Shown one piece after another: positions 23,700 to 36,453 of a DNA stretch of 64,000 nucleotides; positions within the stretch are counted from its first letter, which is position 1, and each line of letters begins with the position of its first letter. Under the pieces are notes generated by a model that ran no database searches, was not told the origin of the DNA, and worked only from the letters and a program-made list of their open reading frames with translations. A program made the position numbers and the translations under genes. Origin of the DNA: Liriodendron chinense (lineage: Eukaryota; Streptophyta; Magnoliopsida; Magnoliales; Magnoliaceae); the NCBI GenBank assembly GCA_003013855.2, contig PVNU02002353.1, positions 992,001-1,056,000 of the forward strand, in the 5' to 3' direction.

Positions 23700-24206
23700 G
23701 GGGAACAGCTCAGGGGGTGTTGCCCCCACCCTGTGGCCCACATGGATGATACTTTTGTATATCTATGCCATCCATCCATTTCTTAAGCCGATTTGAGGAT
23801 GGAGTTCCAAATTAAAAATTATGCAGATCCAAATCTCTGGTGAACTATACCACTGGAAACAGTGGTGATTAAGTGGCCCACCATTAAAAATTCCAAAGAG
23901 CCCATAGTAAGGTTTTACTAATTTTTATTTGCAATCCAACCTGTTGATAATGTCAAGAAGACCTTGATGAAGGGAAAATATAAAGATCACCTTGATCCAA
24001 AACTTTTGTAGCCAACAAAAAGTTTCTAATGGTCATTCATCACTGTTTCTGGTGATATGGTCCACCTGAGATTTGGATCTTCTTAGGGTTATGGATAACG
24101 TCCTAAAATGAGATGGAAAAACAGGTGGATACGTGAATTAATATACAACAAAGACATCAAGATGGGCCCCACACGGTTAGGGTAACACCCACTAAGCTGT
24201 TACCCC
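23700..24206. mobile_element. Foldback MITE, about 507 bp
   Basis: The left end ggggaacagctcagggggtg is matched in inverse at the right end, caccc...aagctgttacccc. The inverted arms continue inward past 'ggcccac'. No clear target duplication. Confidence 0.65.
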
Positions 24207-24852
24207 GCATGGGTTGGACCCGAGTGTATAGCTTATTCAAATATGAGGCACGTGGTGGACGAAACTTTTTGTAATTGAAAGTGTCACCGAGGGTATTTTT
24301 GTAATAATGATACATTTGTCGCGATGGCAGAAAGCTGGTCTTCAGTTCGTCAGCCGTAGATATTTAGAGGGTCCCTCTTACACTGGAAAAAGGTCTACCT
24401 AACCTTCAGCACATATTTTAAGACCGGGACGCGGTCTCTCTTACACTGAGTCATACCTGATGAGTCAGGTTGACTCGCTCCTGTGGGGTCTACGGTACAG
24501 TAATCCATACCATTGGTCCATTGACTCACATCATGGATGGCTAGGATCCACTTGGAAAAATCCCCACTATTGATGAATAGGATATTGTCGACTGGATTCT
24601 GGAAATTATTTGGAGCCGATGAACTTCCCCTCCGTAAAATAAAAAGTAAAAATAAACTCTTATGATACTATGGTAAGTCATCTTCCGTGCAAGTGGCATA
24701 TTAGCATGTGTGAATTTAGACCGTCCAAAAGCAGTGCTCGTTCTGATGGAGAATGTCCTAAAAATTTCACAAACTAATCAGTGATACTATATCTTTATTT
24801 AATTCTGACCGCTACCATGTCCTTTCTTTTGGATGCGGTTGGCTAGTGACCC

Positions 24853-25336
24853 CAACACCAGCAAGGTTTGGCTGATGCCAAAGCTCTACGGGCCCATCAT
24901 GTTGTATCTGTTTTATCCACATTGTCTTTGTCAGCTCATTTTAGGTCAGGAGCCAAAAATGAGGCAGATCCATATCTCAGGTGTACCAAACCAAAGGAAA
25001 CAATGGGGATTGAATGCTTACTTAGTGACAACTTTTTGGGTGCTACAGAAATTTTGGATCAACTTGGTATTTGCGTTTTCCCTTCATCTGGGCCTGAATG
25101 ACCTTATCAACCGGATGGATGGAAAATAAACATTACAGTGGGCTCTCAGAAGTTTTTAACGGTGGACATTCAATAAACAGTCCTGGTGTGGTGTGGTCCA
25201 CCTGAGATTTGGATCTGCCTCCTTTTTGGTCTCATGCCCTAGAATGAGCGGGAAACATGGATGGACGGCTTGGTTAAAACATATACATCAGGGTGGGGCC
25301 CACAGAGGTATGACACCAACTAGCTGGTAGGTGTTG
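24853..25336. mobile_element. Foldback MITE, about 484 bp
   Basis: Starts caacaccagc and ends with the inverse, ctggtaggtgttg. The arms share 'gggccca', 'gttttatcca' and 'cctgagat'. The corresponding site in unit 1 (10052-10090) holds only a short palindromic remnant, so either the element collapsed there or it expanded here. Confidence 0.65.
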
Positions 25337-27580
25337 AGTCACTGGCCAAACCGCGTCCGACGACAATTTCATGGCTACTGAGCTACTGTCTGCCACTATT
25401 GATGGCTACAGGCTATTGAGCATATTCTTTGAACCGTCCGCCTCGATTGACATACACAATGAATGGTATCCGTATAGAAGGGTTAATACACAGTAGACAT
25501 CCCAAACTAGTTACAGTGAGAGAGTATGGCCATCCATGCATATATACATGCACACGTCCACTAATCGTTGTTCCCATGAGATAGATGGACTTTGATCCCA
25601 ATTGTCTACATCGTCAGCTCCACTTCAGATGGCACACGTTAGATCGTAACCTCTAATTAATGTAGTGATTTTGGTTGAATTTGGACCATTGAAATTGATG
25701 GCTTAATCATCCATTTGTTCACCAACAATTGCCCAGTTTGGATCATAAATGTAGTACCATTCTTTGGTTAAACCAATCCAGAATGATCCCATGGTTTGGA
25801 TGGTCCAGCTTGAAGAAAATATTTGCTATCTGTACGGTGGCTTTATGCATGAACATGGACATTAAAGTATGCCAATGTATCAAATCACAACAAACACTTG
25901 TCAAGAGATCCAAGCCACTCGTCCTTCATTACCCACTGCCTACATGCATTAGCTCCCTATGAAGCCGATCTAATATTAATGTGGGACAACACAGGCCTGG
26001 GAAAATGGACTGATGAGTGAAATGAGCCAATGGTCTAGATCAATATACAGTGCACCAGCTCCATTTGTAATAATTCAACATACAAGTGTGCTTAGTCTAA
26101 TCGACCTTCGACAACACTATGTGTTAATACGTGTTAATAGTAATGTCTGAGGTTCATCAATATTAGATTGTGCATAGTCGACATGGCCATTGTTATCACT
26201 GGACACATAGTCTGCATGAAATAATCCATCCACATATTGACGCTAGAGAGACGTAAGTAGTGTAGGGGAGAGGGCCTTTCTAACTCAATCCTTCCAATTA
26301 GATCGAATGGTTTTGTCGACCATGTGTTCAAGATGAGTGTTCATAGAATGACGGGAGAGACTCTGGATGCACCTTTGGGCACCACCAAGAGGTTAAACAC
26401 GCACCCCCACACATGTGCAAAAGTACTACTGAGGAACCCCATGGTGAAAATGATAGCCTCACATCAGGCTTGCCCATCTACCTGGTTGGCCACACATGCA
26501 AGTTGATCAGTATGAACAATTGGATATCCATTTTTTAACCATCCATTGTTGTACTACCATGGCCCACTTGATGAGTGGACGAAAATGATACTTTTACCAC
26601 TAGGCGTGCCAAATGAATGGACTGGGTCACACAAAAGTGTGCCGCATGGCCAGTGCTGTGCTTGGATTTGGCAGTTAAAAAAAAATGCTACAAATAGATC
26701 CCCAGCAGCCAATGCAATCCACTGCATAACCTTCATACTTCCATGGGCATGGGGGGAGTTCATACCAAACTGACCATCATATGAGAACAGATGAATGTGA
26801 ATCTAAACTACTCTTTCTATGCCCAAAAAAAGTCACCAAGCTTGTTTTTGTTAGAGAGCCTTCAAACAGTGCACGGTTTGGGTGCTCATATCGGTCGGGC
26901 GACTGGTCTGCTCGTTATGGCCCAAATGCACAGAAGGTGCTATACTATTTTCTCTCACCCTAGACCGGTCGGCTAACTGGTCTGCAAGGGGGCTCAAATC
27001 AGTCGGGCGACAGGTTTGAGGTAAAGTAGATGTGCAGAATTTGGGTGTTTTTTGTTTTTCCTCTGGACTGTTTTGCGCCACGTGCAACCGGTCTGCCAAC
27101 CGGTCCTGCGTAATGGCGGTGTTGTGCATGGTTACGCAATTTTGCATAACATGTTTCTAATTTCGGGTTGCTTGCTATATATATGGCATGAATTCGGGAT
27201 TAGGAGTAATCCTAAGGTGTCCAAGGTTTTCTAATTACATTAGGAAGAGGGGAGAATGTTTTGAGAAAAAGAGCTTGGGTTTTCTCGGTGTTTTTCCTTG
27301 CTTGTGGGCTGTTAATCTCTATAATCTTCTGGAATCACAGTGGATCACTTAATTTGTGCTGTAGTTTTTTATCCGTTGAGGGATTTTTTCATGTAAAATT
27401 GGATTATCTCTTTTGGTTGAATGCTTGTGTGGTGTGATTACATTGTGTTTCATTTTTTATCATATATTCTGCTGTGTGTGTTGTTCGACTTTTGCTTCCA
27501 CTGCCGGCGTTCTTATTCCCAACAAATGGTATCAGAGTTAAAGTTAGGGTGGAGTAGAATTCGGATCTGAGACGAGGAGA

Positions 27581-28202
27581 TGGGATCAAACACAATGTTC
27601 GATGTAGAGAAGTTCTCCGGCAAAAATAACTTCGAACTATGAAAGGTGAATGTTGAATCCGTCCTAGTTCAGCAAGGGCTTGATGAAGCTCTTGGAAAGT
27701 GACTTGAGGCTATGAAAGAGAATGAGTGGACGAAGCTCAAGAAGAAAGCTAGAACCTTGATCATGTTAAGCCTTACAAATGATGTCCTCTATCACGTCAT
27801 GAAGGAGAAGACAACTGCTGATACAATGGCGAAGTTAGAGAGGTCTATATCAAGAAATCTCTAGAGAATCGCATGTATCTGTTGATGCAGTTGTTCACCT
27901 TGAGGATCGCAAAGGGGACGGATGTGGAGAACCACTTAAGCATATTCAATCGGTTGGTTTGCAAGTTAGTGGAGATAGATGAGCCGATGAAGGATGAATA
28001 TCAAGCATACATCCTGTTGAATTCTCTTTCAGATTTATATGAGTCATTCAAAGACACTGTGTGCACAGGAAGTGAGACAATTATCTCAACCTTCCAGTCG
28101 AAGGCGATGAGAAAGAAAAGCAGTGACATGGGTTCTCGTTATTCCTCAGAGGCATTAATTATGACGGAAATTTTTTTGAGTATAGTGGAGATGATATTCT
28201 AA
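27581..28202 (+). pseudogene. Degenerate copia gag (element C)
   Basis: Starts MGSNTMFDVEKFSGKNNFEL, then a stop where Trp is expected (TGG to TGA) and another stop about 35 codons later. A frameshift near 27850 leads into the open stretch 27873-28202 (ENHLSIFNRLVCKLVEIDE..., LNSLSDLYESFKD), which is the conserved central part of copia gag. Confidence 0.8.
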
Positions 28203-28240
28203 ATTGGGATCTAAGGCCAAGGGCAAAAGGGAAAGCTAAA

Positions 28241-28753
28241 GTGAAGTGTTGGAGTTGTGGTCAAGAAGGCCACATGAGAGGAAATTGTCAAAATCTCAAA
28301 TTGAAGCAAGGGATGTATGAAAATTCTTCTGGAGAGGGAGCTAATACCGTAGAAAATGGTGGCGATCTTTGTGAGGTTTTGACTGTATCTGGCAAGAGAT
28401 CTCATGGTAAAGAGTGGATCCTAGATTCAAGGGTTTCATGTCACGTTTGTCCTGACTGGAGTTCATTCACGACATACAGGGAGTATGGAGGTGAAACGGT
28501 GTTTGTGGGCGATGGTTATGCTCATAAGGTGGTGGGTATTGGTACAGTGCACATCAGGATGTTCGATGGGATCGAACGAGTCCAAGAAGATGTGAAGCAT
28601 CTCTCCAAAATGAAGATGAATGTGATTTCTCTTGGTGCACTCAAGGCGAAAGGGTGCGTGTTCATCAGCCGCGATCGTTGTTGTAAAGAAGTGATGAAGG
28701 GGGCACTCGTGTATGAAGGCAAGGAGGTGTGGACATCTTTACACGTTAATTGA
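28241..28753 (+). pseudogene. Copia zinc knuckle plus protease (element C)
   Basis: A 170-codon open frame. The zinc knuckle C-x2-C-x4-H-x4-C is at residues 3-16 (CWSCGQEGHMRGNC). The protease region has WILDSRVSCHVCPDWSSF near residues 63-80, where the catalytic D-S-G-A has become D-S-R-V, so the enzyme should be dead. VFVGDGYAHKVVGIGTV follows, as in intact copia proteases. It ends inside what would be the GAG-pre-integrase domain (EVWTSLHVN). Confidence 0.85.
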
Positions 28754-29364
28754 GAGCACAATTCACTGTGGAGCTGCGGGATCAGCAACGAAATCGACGG
28801 TTGCTTGTATGTGGCAAGTGCCCAAGGGCCACATGAGAAGAGTGAAAAAGGCGTGAAAGTGTAATGTTATGATTGATGGAGGCATAAGATGCGGTAGAGT
28901 TATGATGAGGATGAAATGACGAAGCAAGGATGGTTTGATTCAATGTTTGAAGCCTCATTAAAGATTGTTGGAGAGCCTTCAAACGGTATATGGTTTGGGT
29001 GCTCATACCGGTTGGGCAACTGGTCTGTTCATTATGGCCCAGATGCACAGAAGGCGCTGAACTGTTTTTTCTCATCCTAGACCGGTCAGTCGACTGGTCT
29101 ATAAGGGGCTCAGACCGGTCGGGTGATAGGTCTGAGGTGAGGCAGATGTGCAGAATCTGGGTGTTTTTTCTGGACTGTTTTGCGCCATGTGCGACGGGTC
29201 TACCGACCGATCGTGTGCAATGGTGGTGTTGTGCATGGTTACGCAGTTTTGCATAACATGTTTCTAATTCCAGGTTGCTTGTTATATATATGGCATGAAT
29301 TCGGAATTAGTATTAATCCTAAGGTGTCTAAGGTTTCCTAATTACATTAGGAAGAGGAGAGTGT

Positions 29365-29368
<4 letters not shown>

Positions 29369-29406
<38 letters not shown>
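29369..29406 (+). repeat. (GA)n microsatellite in 3' LTR of copia C
   Basis: A pure GA run of 38 bp. The 5' LTR has only 'gagaaaaagag' in the same place (about 27263), so the tract expanded in one LTR after insertion. Confidence 0.9.
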
Positions 29407-29411
<5 letters not shown>

Positions 29412-30256
29412 GTTTTCTCTGTGTTTTCCTTGCTTGTGGGTTGTCAATCTCTGTAATCTTCTGGAATCATAGTGGATCACTTTATGCTGTGGTTTTTTAT
29501 CCGTTGAGAGGTTTTTCCACGTAAAATCGGATTGTCTCTTGTGGTGGAATGCTTTTGTGGTGTGATTGCATTATGTTTCTCGTTTGATCGTATATTTTAC
29601 TATGTGTGTTGTTCATCTTTCGCTTCCGCTGCCGGCGTCCCTATTCCCAATAGTTTTTCACTCTTCCACAATCCATGATGATTAGCATTTGAATATTTTT
29701 TTGAAAAACTTTGAAATAATCCCACTGAAATAGTTGCTCATCCAAGCACAAGCATACCTGCTAATATCGTGTGCATGGGAGTGGTTTGAGCAGCCCCACT
29801 ATTTGGATCTTTTGATAAAATAATAATAAAAAAAAATTGAAGCAATTTCATTCCTCACTGGGGCTGCAGTATTTACAACCTTCCCCTTATTTTGTACGCT
29901 TTTGGACAACTGATCAGGAGTGTGGCGGCCTGACTTTTAAGGATGTATATATGATGAAAATAGCTTGTCCCATCTGTAGGAAATCTTGGATCTCGCACAA
30001 ATGTGCGATGTTGCTTTGTGTTCTCATGTGTGGATGAGACCTACTATGCGTAGACAAACATAGAAAAATTTCTTACGGCTGTTGATAAGGGCGTGTTTGG
30101 CCATGCTTAAAAAAAAAAAGAATTTTTTTTTTCTTTTTGATAGGGGCTTCTTAGGGGCTGTTGAGCGTTGACAAGGGCCTCTTATTCACTTAATCAATAT
30201 AAAAAAAAAAAAAATTCCAAATTTGTACTTTATTCATGAGTACCTAGCTAGCCAAT

Positions 30257-30530
30257 AGCCACTTCGGCTTCTACAAACCTAGTAAAAGCACTAGTAAAAC
30301 CAAAGATGCTCTCTTGTTGAAAGGAACGTATATCAATTCCACACGTTAATAGAGCGATACACCTCCACGCATGTGGTGCCTGGCCACCCATTTTTTACAG
30401 CCGCTTCTGCTTTTCCAAACTTGGAAAAAGCACTATTAAAATAAAAGATCGCTCTCATGTTGGAAGGTATATCAATTGCACGTGTTAATAGATCCATACA
30501 CCTCAACGCATGTGCTATCATGTCACGTAG
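30257..30530. repeat. Two-copy tandem repeat, unit about 142 bp
   Basis: 'agcc-cttc-gcttctacaaac' at 30257 recurs at 30399. Both copies then carry aaaagcacta..., gctctc, 'tatatcaatt', 'cgttaatag' and 'atacacctc'. Noticeably diverged. Confidence 0.8.
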
Positions 30531-30918
30531 ATCCAGATCAAATCCATCCACTCGGTTGGTCCAACCATGTTTTCCTAAAATTAACTTGGTCAATTTTAAA
30601 GGTAGGCCCCAATATTAGAAACAGGTGATGGGTTAGAAGACTTCAGCCAAGTTTTTTACAGTTACTCATCTGTTTTACATACTGTGACCCACTTGACTAA
30701 GTCAATCAATCTGATTCTTGGGCTAGGGTATAGTACTACCTTTCTAATGGATGGACTTGATCTCCGACTTCCATGTCATTATGACAAACATGTGGCATGT
30801 ACGTGAGTTGTATTGCACTCGTGTGTAGGCTTAGCAATTCTCTTCTTGAGAAGCCAAGCCAGACAATCCACTTTCCTATAACCATTGCCTATAGTAGTCC
30901 ATCATGATGACCATATGA

Positions 30919-31683
30919 CATCTTAATATTGATGCAGAGCTGGTCGCTAATGCATATATGATAAAGATGGACTACAAAAACGATTTGGACCATCAAAACC
31001 TTAAATCGATCGTATTTCGCAAAATCGGAATGAGTTTTTCAACATATAATATATGATTTTAGAGCTGGAAAAGCTACTTAAGCCAATTAACCCGCTATGC
31101 CGGGATTCCCATGCCAAATATGCGAGATTCCATCAGATCAATGGTCGAAAGTCTAATTTATTTTTATTTTTATTATAAATAGTAAATTTTAGTTTGAGTA
31201 TAACTTTTAATCCTTTGAGTAATAGAAGTTTTTCCCAACATAAAAAGGGCTTATAGTTTGAGTATAACTTTTGATCCTTTGAGTTATAGAAGTTTTTCCC
31301 AACATGAAAAGGGCTTAGACAAGTTAGTAGAATAATGTAGTTGGGCTGAATTGGACACTTATTAGTTTTGGCTAAAAACCACAAAGTTTAGTACAAATAG
31401 AGGTCGTCTAAGTTACATTTTTACGGAGTTTGAGTTGGAGTACAAGTCTAAAACTCCGTTCTATGTTTGAGTTCTTTATTTAAATAGTTGTAATTTCGTT
31501 TTTATAAATCAATCAATTTACTTTGAATTGCTTAAGAATTATTCCTGTTTTTTATTATTTCCCTTGTGGATTTGAGGAAGCCCGGTTGAGGAGTCCCAAA
31601 AGCCTTGTGGATTCAAGGTACTTATCCCGTGAGGAATATGGTAATCATCATAACCACATCTATGCCGGTGTCAACTATATACA
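30919..31683. mobile_element. Insertion in unit 3, possible solo LTR
   Basis: Unit 1 reads 'gtgacatccactccattcatcc'-like sequence without interruption near 6608-6630. Unit 3 has about 765 bp between 'gacatc' and 'attcatcc'. Inside are TG...CA-like ends (tgatgcagag and ggtgtca), a promoter-like A/T-rich section and 'cccttgtggatttgaggaag', which resembles plant LTR tails. A clean target duplication is not visible. The retrotransposon identity is tentative. Confidence 0.4.
31191..31318. repeat. Two-copy tandem repeat, unit 64 bp
   Basis: 'agtttgagtataactttt' followed by 'cctttgagt', 'atagaagtttttcccaacat' and 'aaaagggctta', twice in a row with few differences, inside the 30919-31683 insertion. 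Confidence 0.9.
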
Positions 31684-32345
31684 TTCATCCATTTCACCAT
31701 ATTAAGGTATGACTCCAAAAATGAGATGGTAAATCAAAGACTTAAATGGGCCCCAATGGAAGAAATGGTGGGGATTCAACATTCACTATTAAAACCTTCC
31801 TGGAATTTATTTTTTTCTATGCCTAGTTATAAAAGACACTTTTTCACATAAGAAATTCTCAAAAAATAATTCCAAAGAACTATTTCTAAAGAATTAATTT
31901 GTAGTTACTAGAATCAATGCCAATTAGCCCTAAGCGAGAAGAGAATGGAAAATGAAGCATTTTTCTCACATTGGGCAACTTTTTTCTTATGATGGGATGT
32001 TTAATGCTTAGTTCATCATCATCAACATCATCATCTAAGCCTTCTCCCAATTAATTAGGGGTGGGTTGCATGAATCTTATTTTGCATGTCATCTTGTTTG
32101 AATTCATGATAAAAGTTACAGCTTAAGTTTAATGTCGGCTGCCAACTTGACATGACCGTTTTCCTTTATCCGAGTTGGGGACCACCAATGAGAGCCCAAA
32201 ATTCCCACAAGGGTTATTACAGTCCAAGTGTTATCTAATAGTCTATTACATAATTACTTGATTACAATCAATGAGTTACTTTATATTAAGTTAGTAGAGA
32301 TAAAATGGATTCTAATAGTGATAATTACCCTATTTTATATTCAAT

Positions 32346-32372
32346 TACACACACACACACACACACACACAA
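32346..32372. repeat. (AC)n microsatellite
   Basis: About 13 ac units followed by an A-run. Confidence 0.9.
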
Positions 32373-33060
32373 AAAAAAAAAACAATTACACAATGATCAC
32401 AAGATACAAAGTGATCATGGTCTCATAATTGACAGATCTCCACCTGCAATTCAAACAAGCCTTATACAAAGGGAGCCTATGTTTCAATAAGGTTCTTGGA
32501 GAGCATCATTACATAGTTATTACTTTTTCTTTCCTTTTTCCAACTCAAGAGAGCCTTAAAGTCCGCTGCGGCCATATACTTTTACTTTTTCTACATATTT
32601 TTTCACAATTGTGACCTATTGATAAAATTTTAAAAAGAAAAGGCATCTTAGGCAATAATCGCATACAAATTCATTGACATTCTCCAAGTCTGTTAATTTG
32701 AGAAAGGTGAGATTTTTATGGTTTTCAATTTTGTTTTGGATTTCAAGTAAAAATGGTAAAATTTGAGGAGAGCTCTAGATTAGGAAGGTCTGCTTTCATC
32801 TCTTCAATAACTGATAATTTCATGTAAATATATATGGAATATTGAAAGCAAAGGAGACATATATAAACAACTCTTAAAAATATACATATATCTAACAATA
32901 ATAACCAGGTTAAAAAAAAAAAAAACAGATAGGAAAATCTAATAATAATGACCACGGTGGAGGAGAAAAAAAAAATAAAAAGACCATGTCACACATGACC
33001 AATCCTTGTTAGGTAATTGGTATAATGTAGTCTAATTACAGCATAAGAATTTCATCTTGG

Positions 33061-33306
33061 CTACGGACGAACAGGTTCTTTGCCTCCCTCACGTGGTCCA
33101 ACAGCTCTCGATTGCTGTGTAACCCTAGTCGTCGCTTTGCTTTCAGAGCTAGACTGGACACTGAATGTTTGTTCACCTCCATCGCCCAAACTAATGGAGT
33201 TTTCTTTGCCAGCGAATCTTAACACCACGCCAAGAACCATATTGTGCACTTTGGAGTATGCTGCTACCGATGTCTCCCTTAGATGGCTAACCACCGCACT
33301 AGCCAT
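33061..33306 (-). CDS. Unrecognised small conserved protein, array copy 3
   Basis: An 81-codon ORF from the family ATG, beginning MASAVVSHLRETSVAAYSK and ending GKEPVRP with a TAG two codons before the usual end. The open frame extends 42 codons further upstream, but that part crosses the conserved splice acceptor (CAG, 33313-33315) and is intronic by comparison with the other copies. Donor aag|gtaatt starts at 33790 (intron 478 bp). This copy has the best TATA box (TATATAAG, 33889-33896). Its promoter looks intact while its C-terminus is slightly truncated. The function is unknown. Confidence 0.42.
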   Translation of the reverse strand: MASAVVSHLRETSVAAYSKVHNMVLGVVLRFAGKENSISLGDGGEQTFSVQSSSESKATTRVTQQSRAVGPREGGKEPVRP

Positions 33307-33888
33307 TGACCTCTGCATTACAAGCACCCACTTTAGAACAACAAAAAACAGGAAAAAAAAATATGTTGGTATATCATGCAAATTCATAAAATAGTGGCAA
33401 CTAAGATAGCCAAAATCAAAGCTATTGGCCATGCATCAGTCTGATTTACCATATTGATGTTCATGGGAACATCGGACAACTACTCACAGTACCGGTAAGG
33501 TTCTCAATGTGCAAGGCTTGGAGAAATAAATGGGCTTGCAAACAGATGATTGGGCCAAAAGAATGGTTTACATTCAGTGATCCAGCTCCATTGAATGGAT
33601 GTTGGTAATTATCTAATCGGTGAGATTATGTGACATGGCCCATCAACGAAAACCTTCCATTTCTTAATCTTGGACTTCATCTGGTTTAACCTTGTATCAT
33701 TTCCAATGCTTGCATGTGATTCTACCCCAAAAACAATCTTAAAAGATTACAAGATGGTAGAAACTAGAAAATGAAAAAGCTGAGAATTACCTTATTAAGG
33801 AATGAGATTGAAAAAGAAAACGGTGAGATCCCAATGAAGAAGAACTGACTCAAATGCCTGCAATGGAGAAGTTTGAGAAATGCTCTTC

Positions 33889-33896
33889 TTATATAG
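33889..33896 (-). promoter_or_regulatory. Canonical TATA box, small-ORF copy 3
   Basis: TATATAAG on the minus strand, a good consensus match, about 100 bp before the exon-1 donor. This is the strongest promoter signal among the five copies. Confidence 0.55.
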
Positions 33897-33899
33897 ATA

Positions 33900-36443
33900 T
33901 TCCAAACTACAACTTGGGTAATACAATATATTTTAATATTTTAATATAATACAATATGGTATATATAATCTAATATAGTGAAGTACAATGAGCCGTGCTA
34001 ATCCTACACGCGTGGACCACAGTTTGCAAACCAATGCACGGCTCTTGAAAACTTGACGGAAATTTTCTAAACAATCCACATGTTTCCAATATTTAGACTC
34101 ATATGATGAGTGTACCAGATTTCCTACATGCTGTATTGGATCTCACACCCATGTGCCTTGATGTTGCATGCATGCCTTGGATGTTACGTGGGCCCCCATC
34201 CAATGCCTTGATGAGTGCAGATGCGTTGGATCTCAACCCGTGAATATCCAAACCATTGAGATGATGCTACACCATGCATGGCCCATGCACCAAAAACTTC
34301 ATATATTGGAAAATTGTAGCCATTTAATTGTCATCCTTTTTTCAGTGTCTCACCATTGAAGTATCAACAATTTTATATTCTTAACCATGCTGGAGTCTGA
34401 TTGAAGATTAGGAATATTTTCCAATCAGTGAATGGAGGACCTTGGCAATGCACGAACCTTTTAGATGGGGCCATCAAATCAACGGTTAACTTTGGATCAA
34501 TGGATCATGGGCCTACTTACACAACCCGAAGCCTAAGCCCTTAAAACTCCTCCGGCTGAGCATTCTGTGAATTCGGTCAAGTCATGCCAAGAGTGCATGA
34601 CATAATCCAACATCAGATATGTGGTGAACCCCACTTTTTTTCTGAGTGCAAAAGTGCATAATGGCAATTCCGAAATTAAAGGTCTCAATGAGGGTAGTTT
34701 TGGAATAATGATCGGTTTGTCAGATTAAACGGCTGAAACCATTGTGTGTTGGTCAGTCGTAGATAGCGGCAAGGTCAAACACTGAGACGGTTAAGAAGAA
34801 TGTGGAAACAAACGATGACCGTGACTCGGTCTCTCTTAAGCTGAGTCATACCTGACGAGTTAGGTTGACTCACTCCTATAATTCATACCATTGGTCTGTT
34901 GACTCACAACCTAGGTGGCTGGGATCCCAAAGGGTTCTAAGGGATTTTTTAAGAAATGGTCCACTCTCAACTGGGTCATGCGAATTTAGACCTCATTCTG
35001 ATGGGGAATGTCATAAAAAATTCACGAACTAAACATTGACAACGATGCAATATATTTGTTTAATTCTGACCGTTGCCATTTTCTTTTCAACGACTATTTG
35101 ATGGCTACCGATCATATTCTTTTTAACCGTCCACCTTTATCGACGTACATGTGTTCTACTTGCACAATGGATGTCTCTGAACAGAATGGTCAACACACGG
35201 TAGGTATCTCCAAACAAATTACAGTGGGAGAGTACGGCCATTCATATGCATGCACACATCAGACTGATTTCTGTACCTTGATCCCAACTGTCCACATGTT
35301 GGGCTCCACTTCAGATGGCACATGTTAAAACGTATAACCTGTAATTAATCATTCCATTTGTTCACCAACAACAGGCCAGTTTTGATTGTAAATTTGGTGC
35401 CATTTCTTTGGTCATGCCAATCCACAATGCTCCCACGGTTTCGATGGTCCAGATTAAGGAATATATTTGCTACCTGGACAGTGGGTTTTGCATGAGCATG
35501 GAAATCAAACTATACAACGTATCAAATCGCAAGAAACACTTGTGGAGGGATCCAAGCCTCTCATCATTCATTACCCACTGCCTATGTGCATCAGCTACCT
35601 ATCAGACTGATCTAATCATAATGTAGGACAACAAGTACTTAGAAAATGGACTGATGAGTGAAATGTGCCAATGTCCAGAGTCAACATACATGTGTGCTTG
35701 TTCTATTCGTAGCATCTCAGATCTATCGTATTCTTTGACACAGCATGATATACTAAGGTTTGATGCTTAGGTAGCATGGTTACTATTGTCACTAATCAAT
35801 TTTTCTCCGCAATGAAATTTGTATTGTTTTTATCTTTTTACAAAAGTAATGGACGTAAGATGCATCATATATGTTGTTCTTGGATGCTTGCAATGTAATC
35901 TTATTATAAAATAAAGAGATCGCTTATGCATCAATAATTGAGAATTTCGAATAGTAATCTTAAAAGCATGCCTTGTTGGGAAGACATTCCTAATATCGTG
36001 AAGTCGTTGCCAAAAAGGATTACTGGTCTTTCGCACCTTATACTCTTAGGAGAACTTCTCAATTAAACTAAGGTTTTCTCTCCATATGTAGGTGAGGGGA
36101 CCAAGACAAATATTTATAATAAATGGGGAAGGAGAAGCTTGCCCAACACACTTCTCCTATTTAGAGTTTCCATACCGTAGGTTTCCATATCCAGCTTAAT
36201 AACCGTGTATAGGGACCACAGTTCAAGCGTCTCACCCCAAACCTAATTATAATGATCACAACTGTAGTGGGACTGGCTGAATTGCTCAATCTGAATAATC
36301 CAACGGTCCGATCTAAACCAATGATCACATGTGGTCCACCGAATCGAGTATTACATGCAAATCAGAGTTATTTCACCTTCCTTTTGCAAGAAGATATTCA
36401 TCTTCTCTAGGGATAAAATATGATCCACCACATCTACTCTGGT
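33900..36443. other. Array unit 3 upstream region
   Basis: No gene. 33990-34300 matches 8510-8830; 34680-35090 matches 9180-10050; 35090-35720 matches 25430-26110. 36330-36440 matches 55140-55230 and carries exon-like sequence (see 36994-37240). Confidence 0.6.
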
Positions 36444-36453
36444 TGCTTCCACA

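Larger units (their letters stand above)
22789..26843. other. Array unit 2 upstream region with nested MITEs
   Basis: No gene. Blocks shared with other units: 22830-22990, 24290-24830 (compare 9470-10050 and 34680-35090) and 25430-26110 (compare 35090-35720, 61560-61800, 62770-63190). Three foldback MITEs have landed here and are listed separately. 26110-26840 looks unique and shows no coding signal that I can support. Confidence 0.55.
26849..29652 (+). mobile_element. Copia element C, two LTRs, gag-protease only
   Basis: A 2.8-kb element with a perfect 5-bp target duplication, gtttt (26844-26848 and 29653-29657). The 5' LTR is 26849-27524 and the 3' LTR is 28966-29652. The primer site tggtatcagag lies two bases after the 5' LTR. 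The interior has gag, a zinc knuckle, protease and part of the GAG-pre-integrase region, then the 3' UTR. Integrase, RT and RNase H are missing at the same junction as in element B (the phrase 'agggccacatgagaagagtg' is followed by 3' UTR in both). The U3 carries repeated ctggtctg / accggtcgg dyads. Confidence 0.92.
29658..33060. other. Array unit 3, 3' flank
   Basis: No gene. 30740-30920 and 31685-32830 align with unit 1 (6430-7370). An insertion at 30919-31683 interrupts this match. Other contents: tandem repeats (30257-30530, 31191-31318), an (AC)n run (32346-32372) and A/T-rich spacers. Confidence 0.6.
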
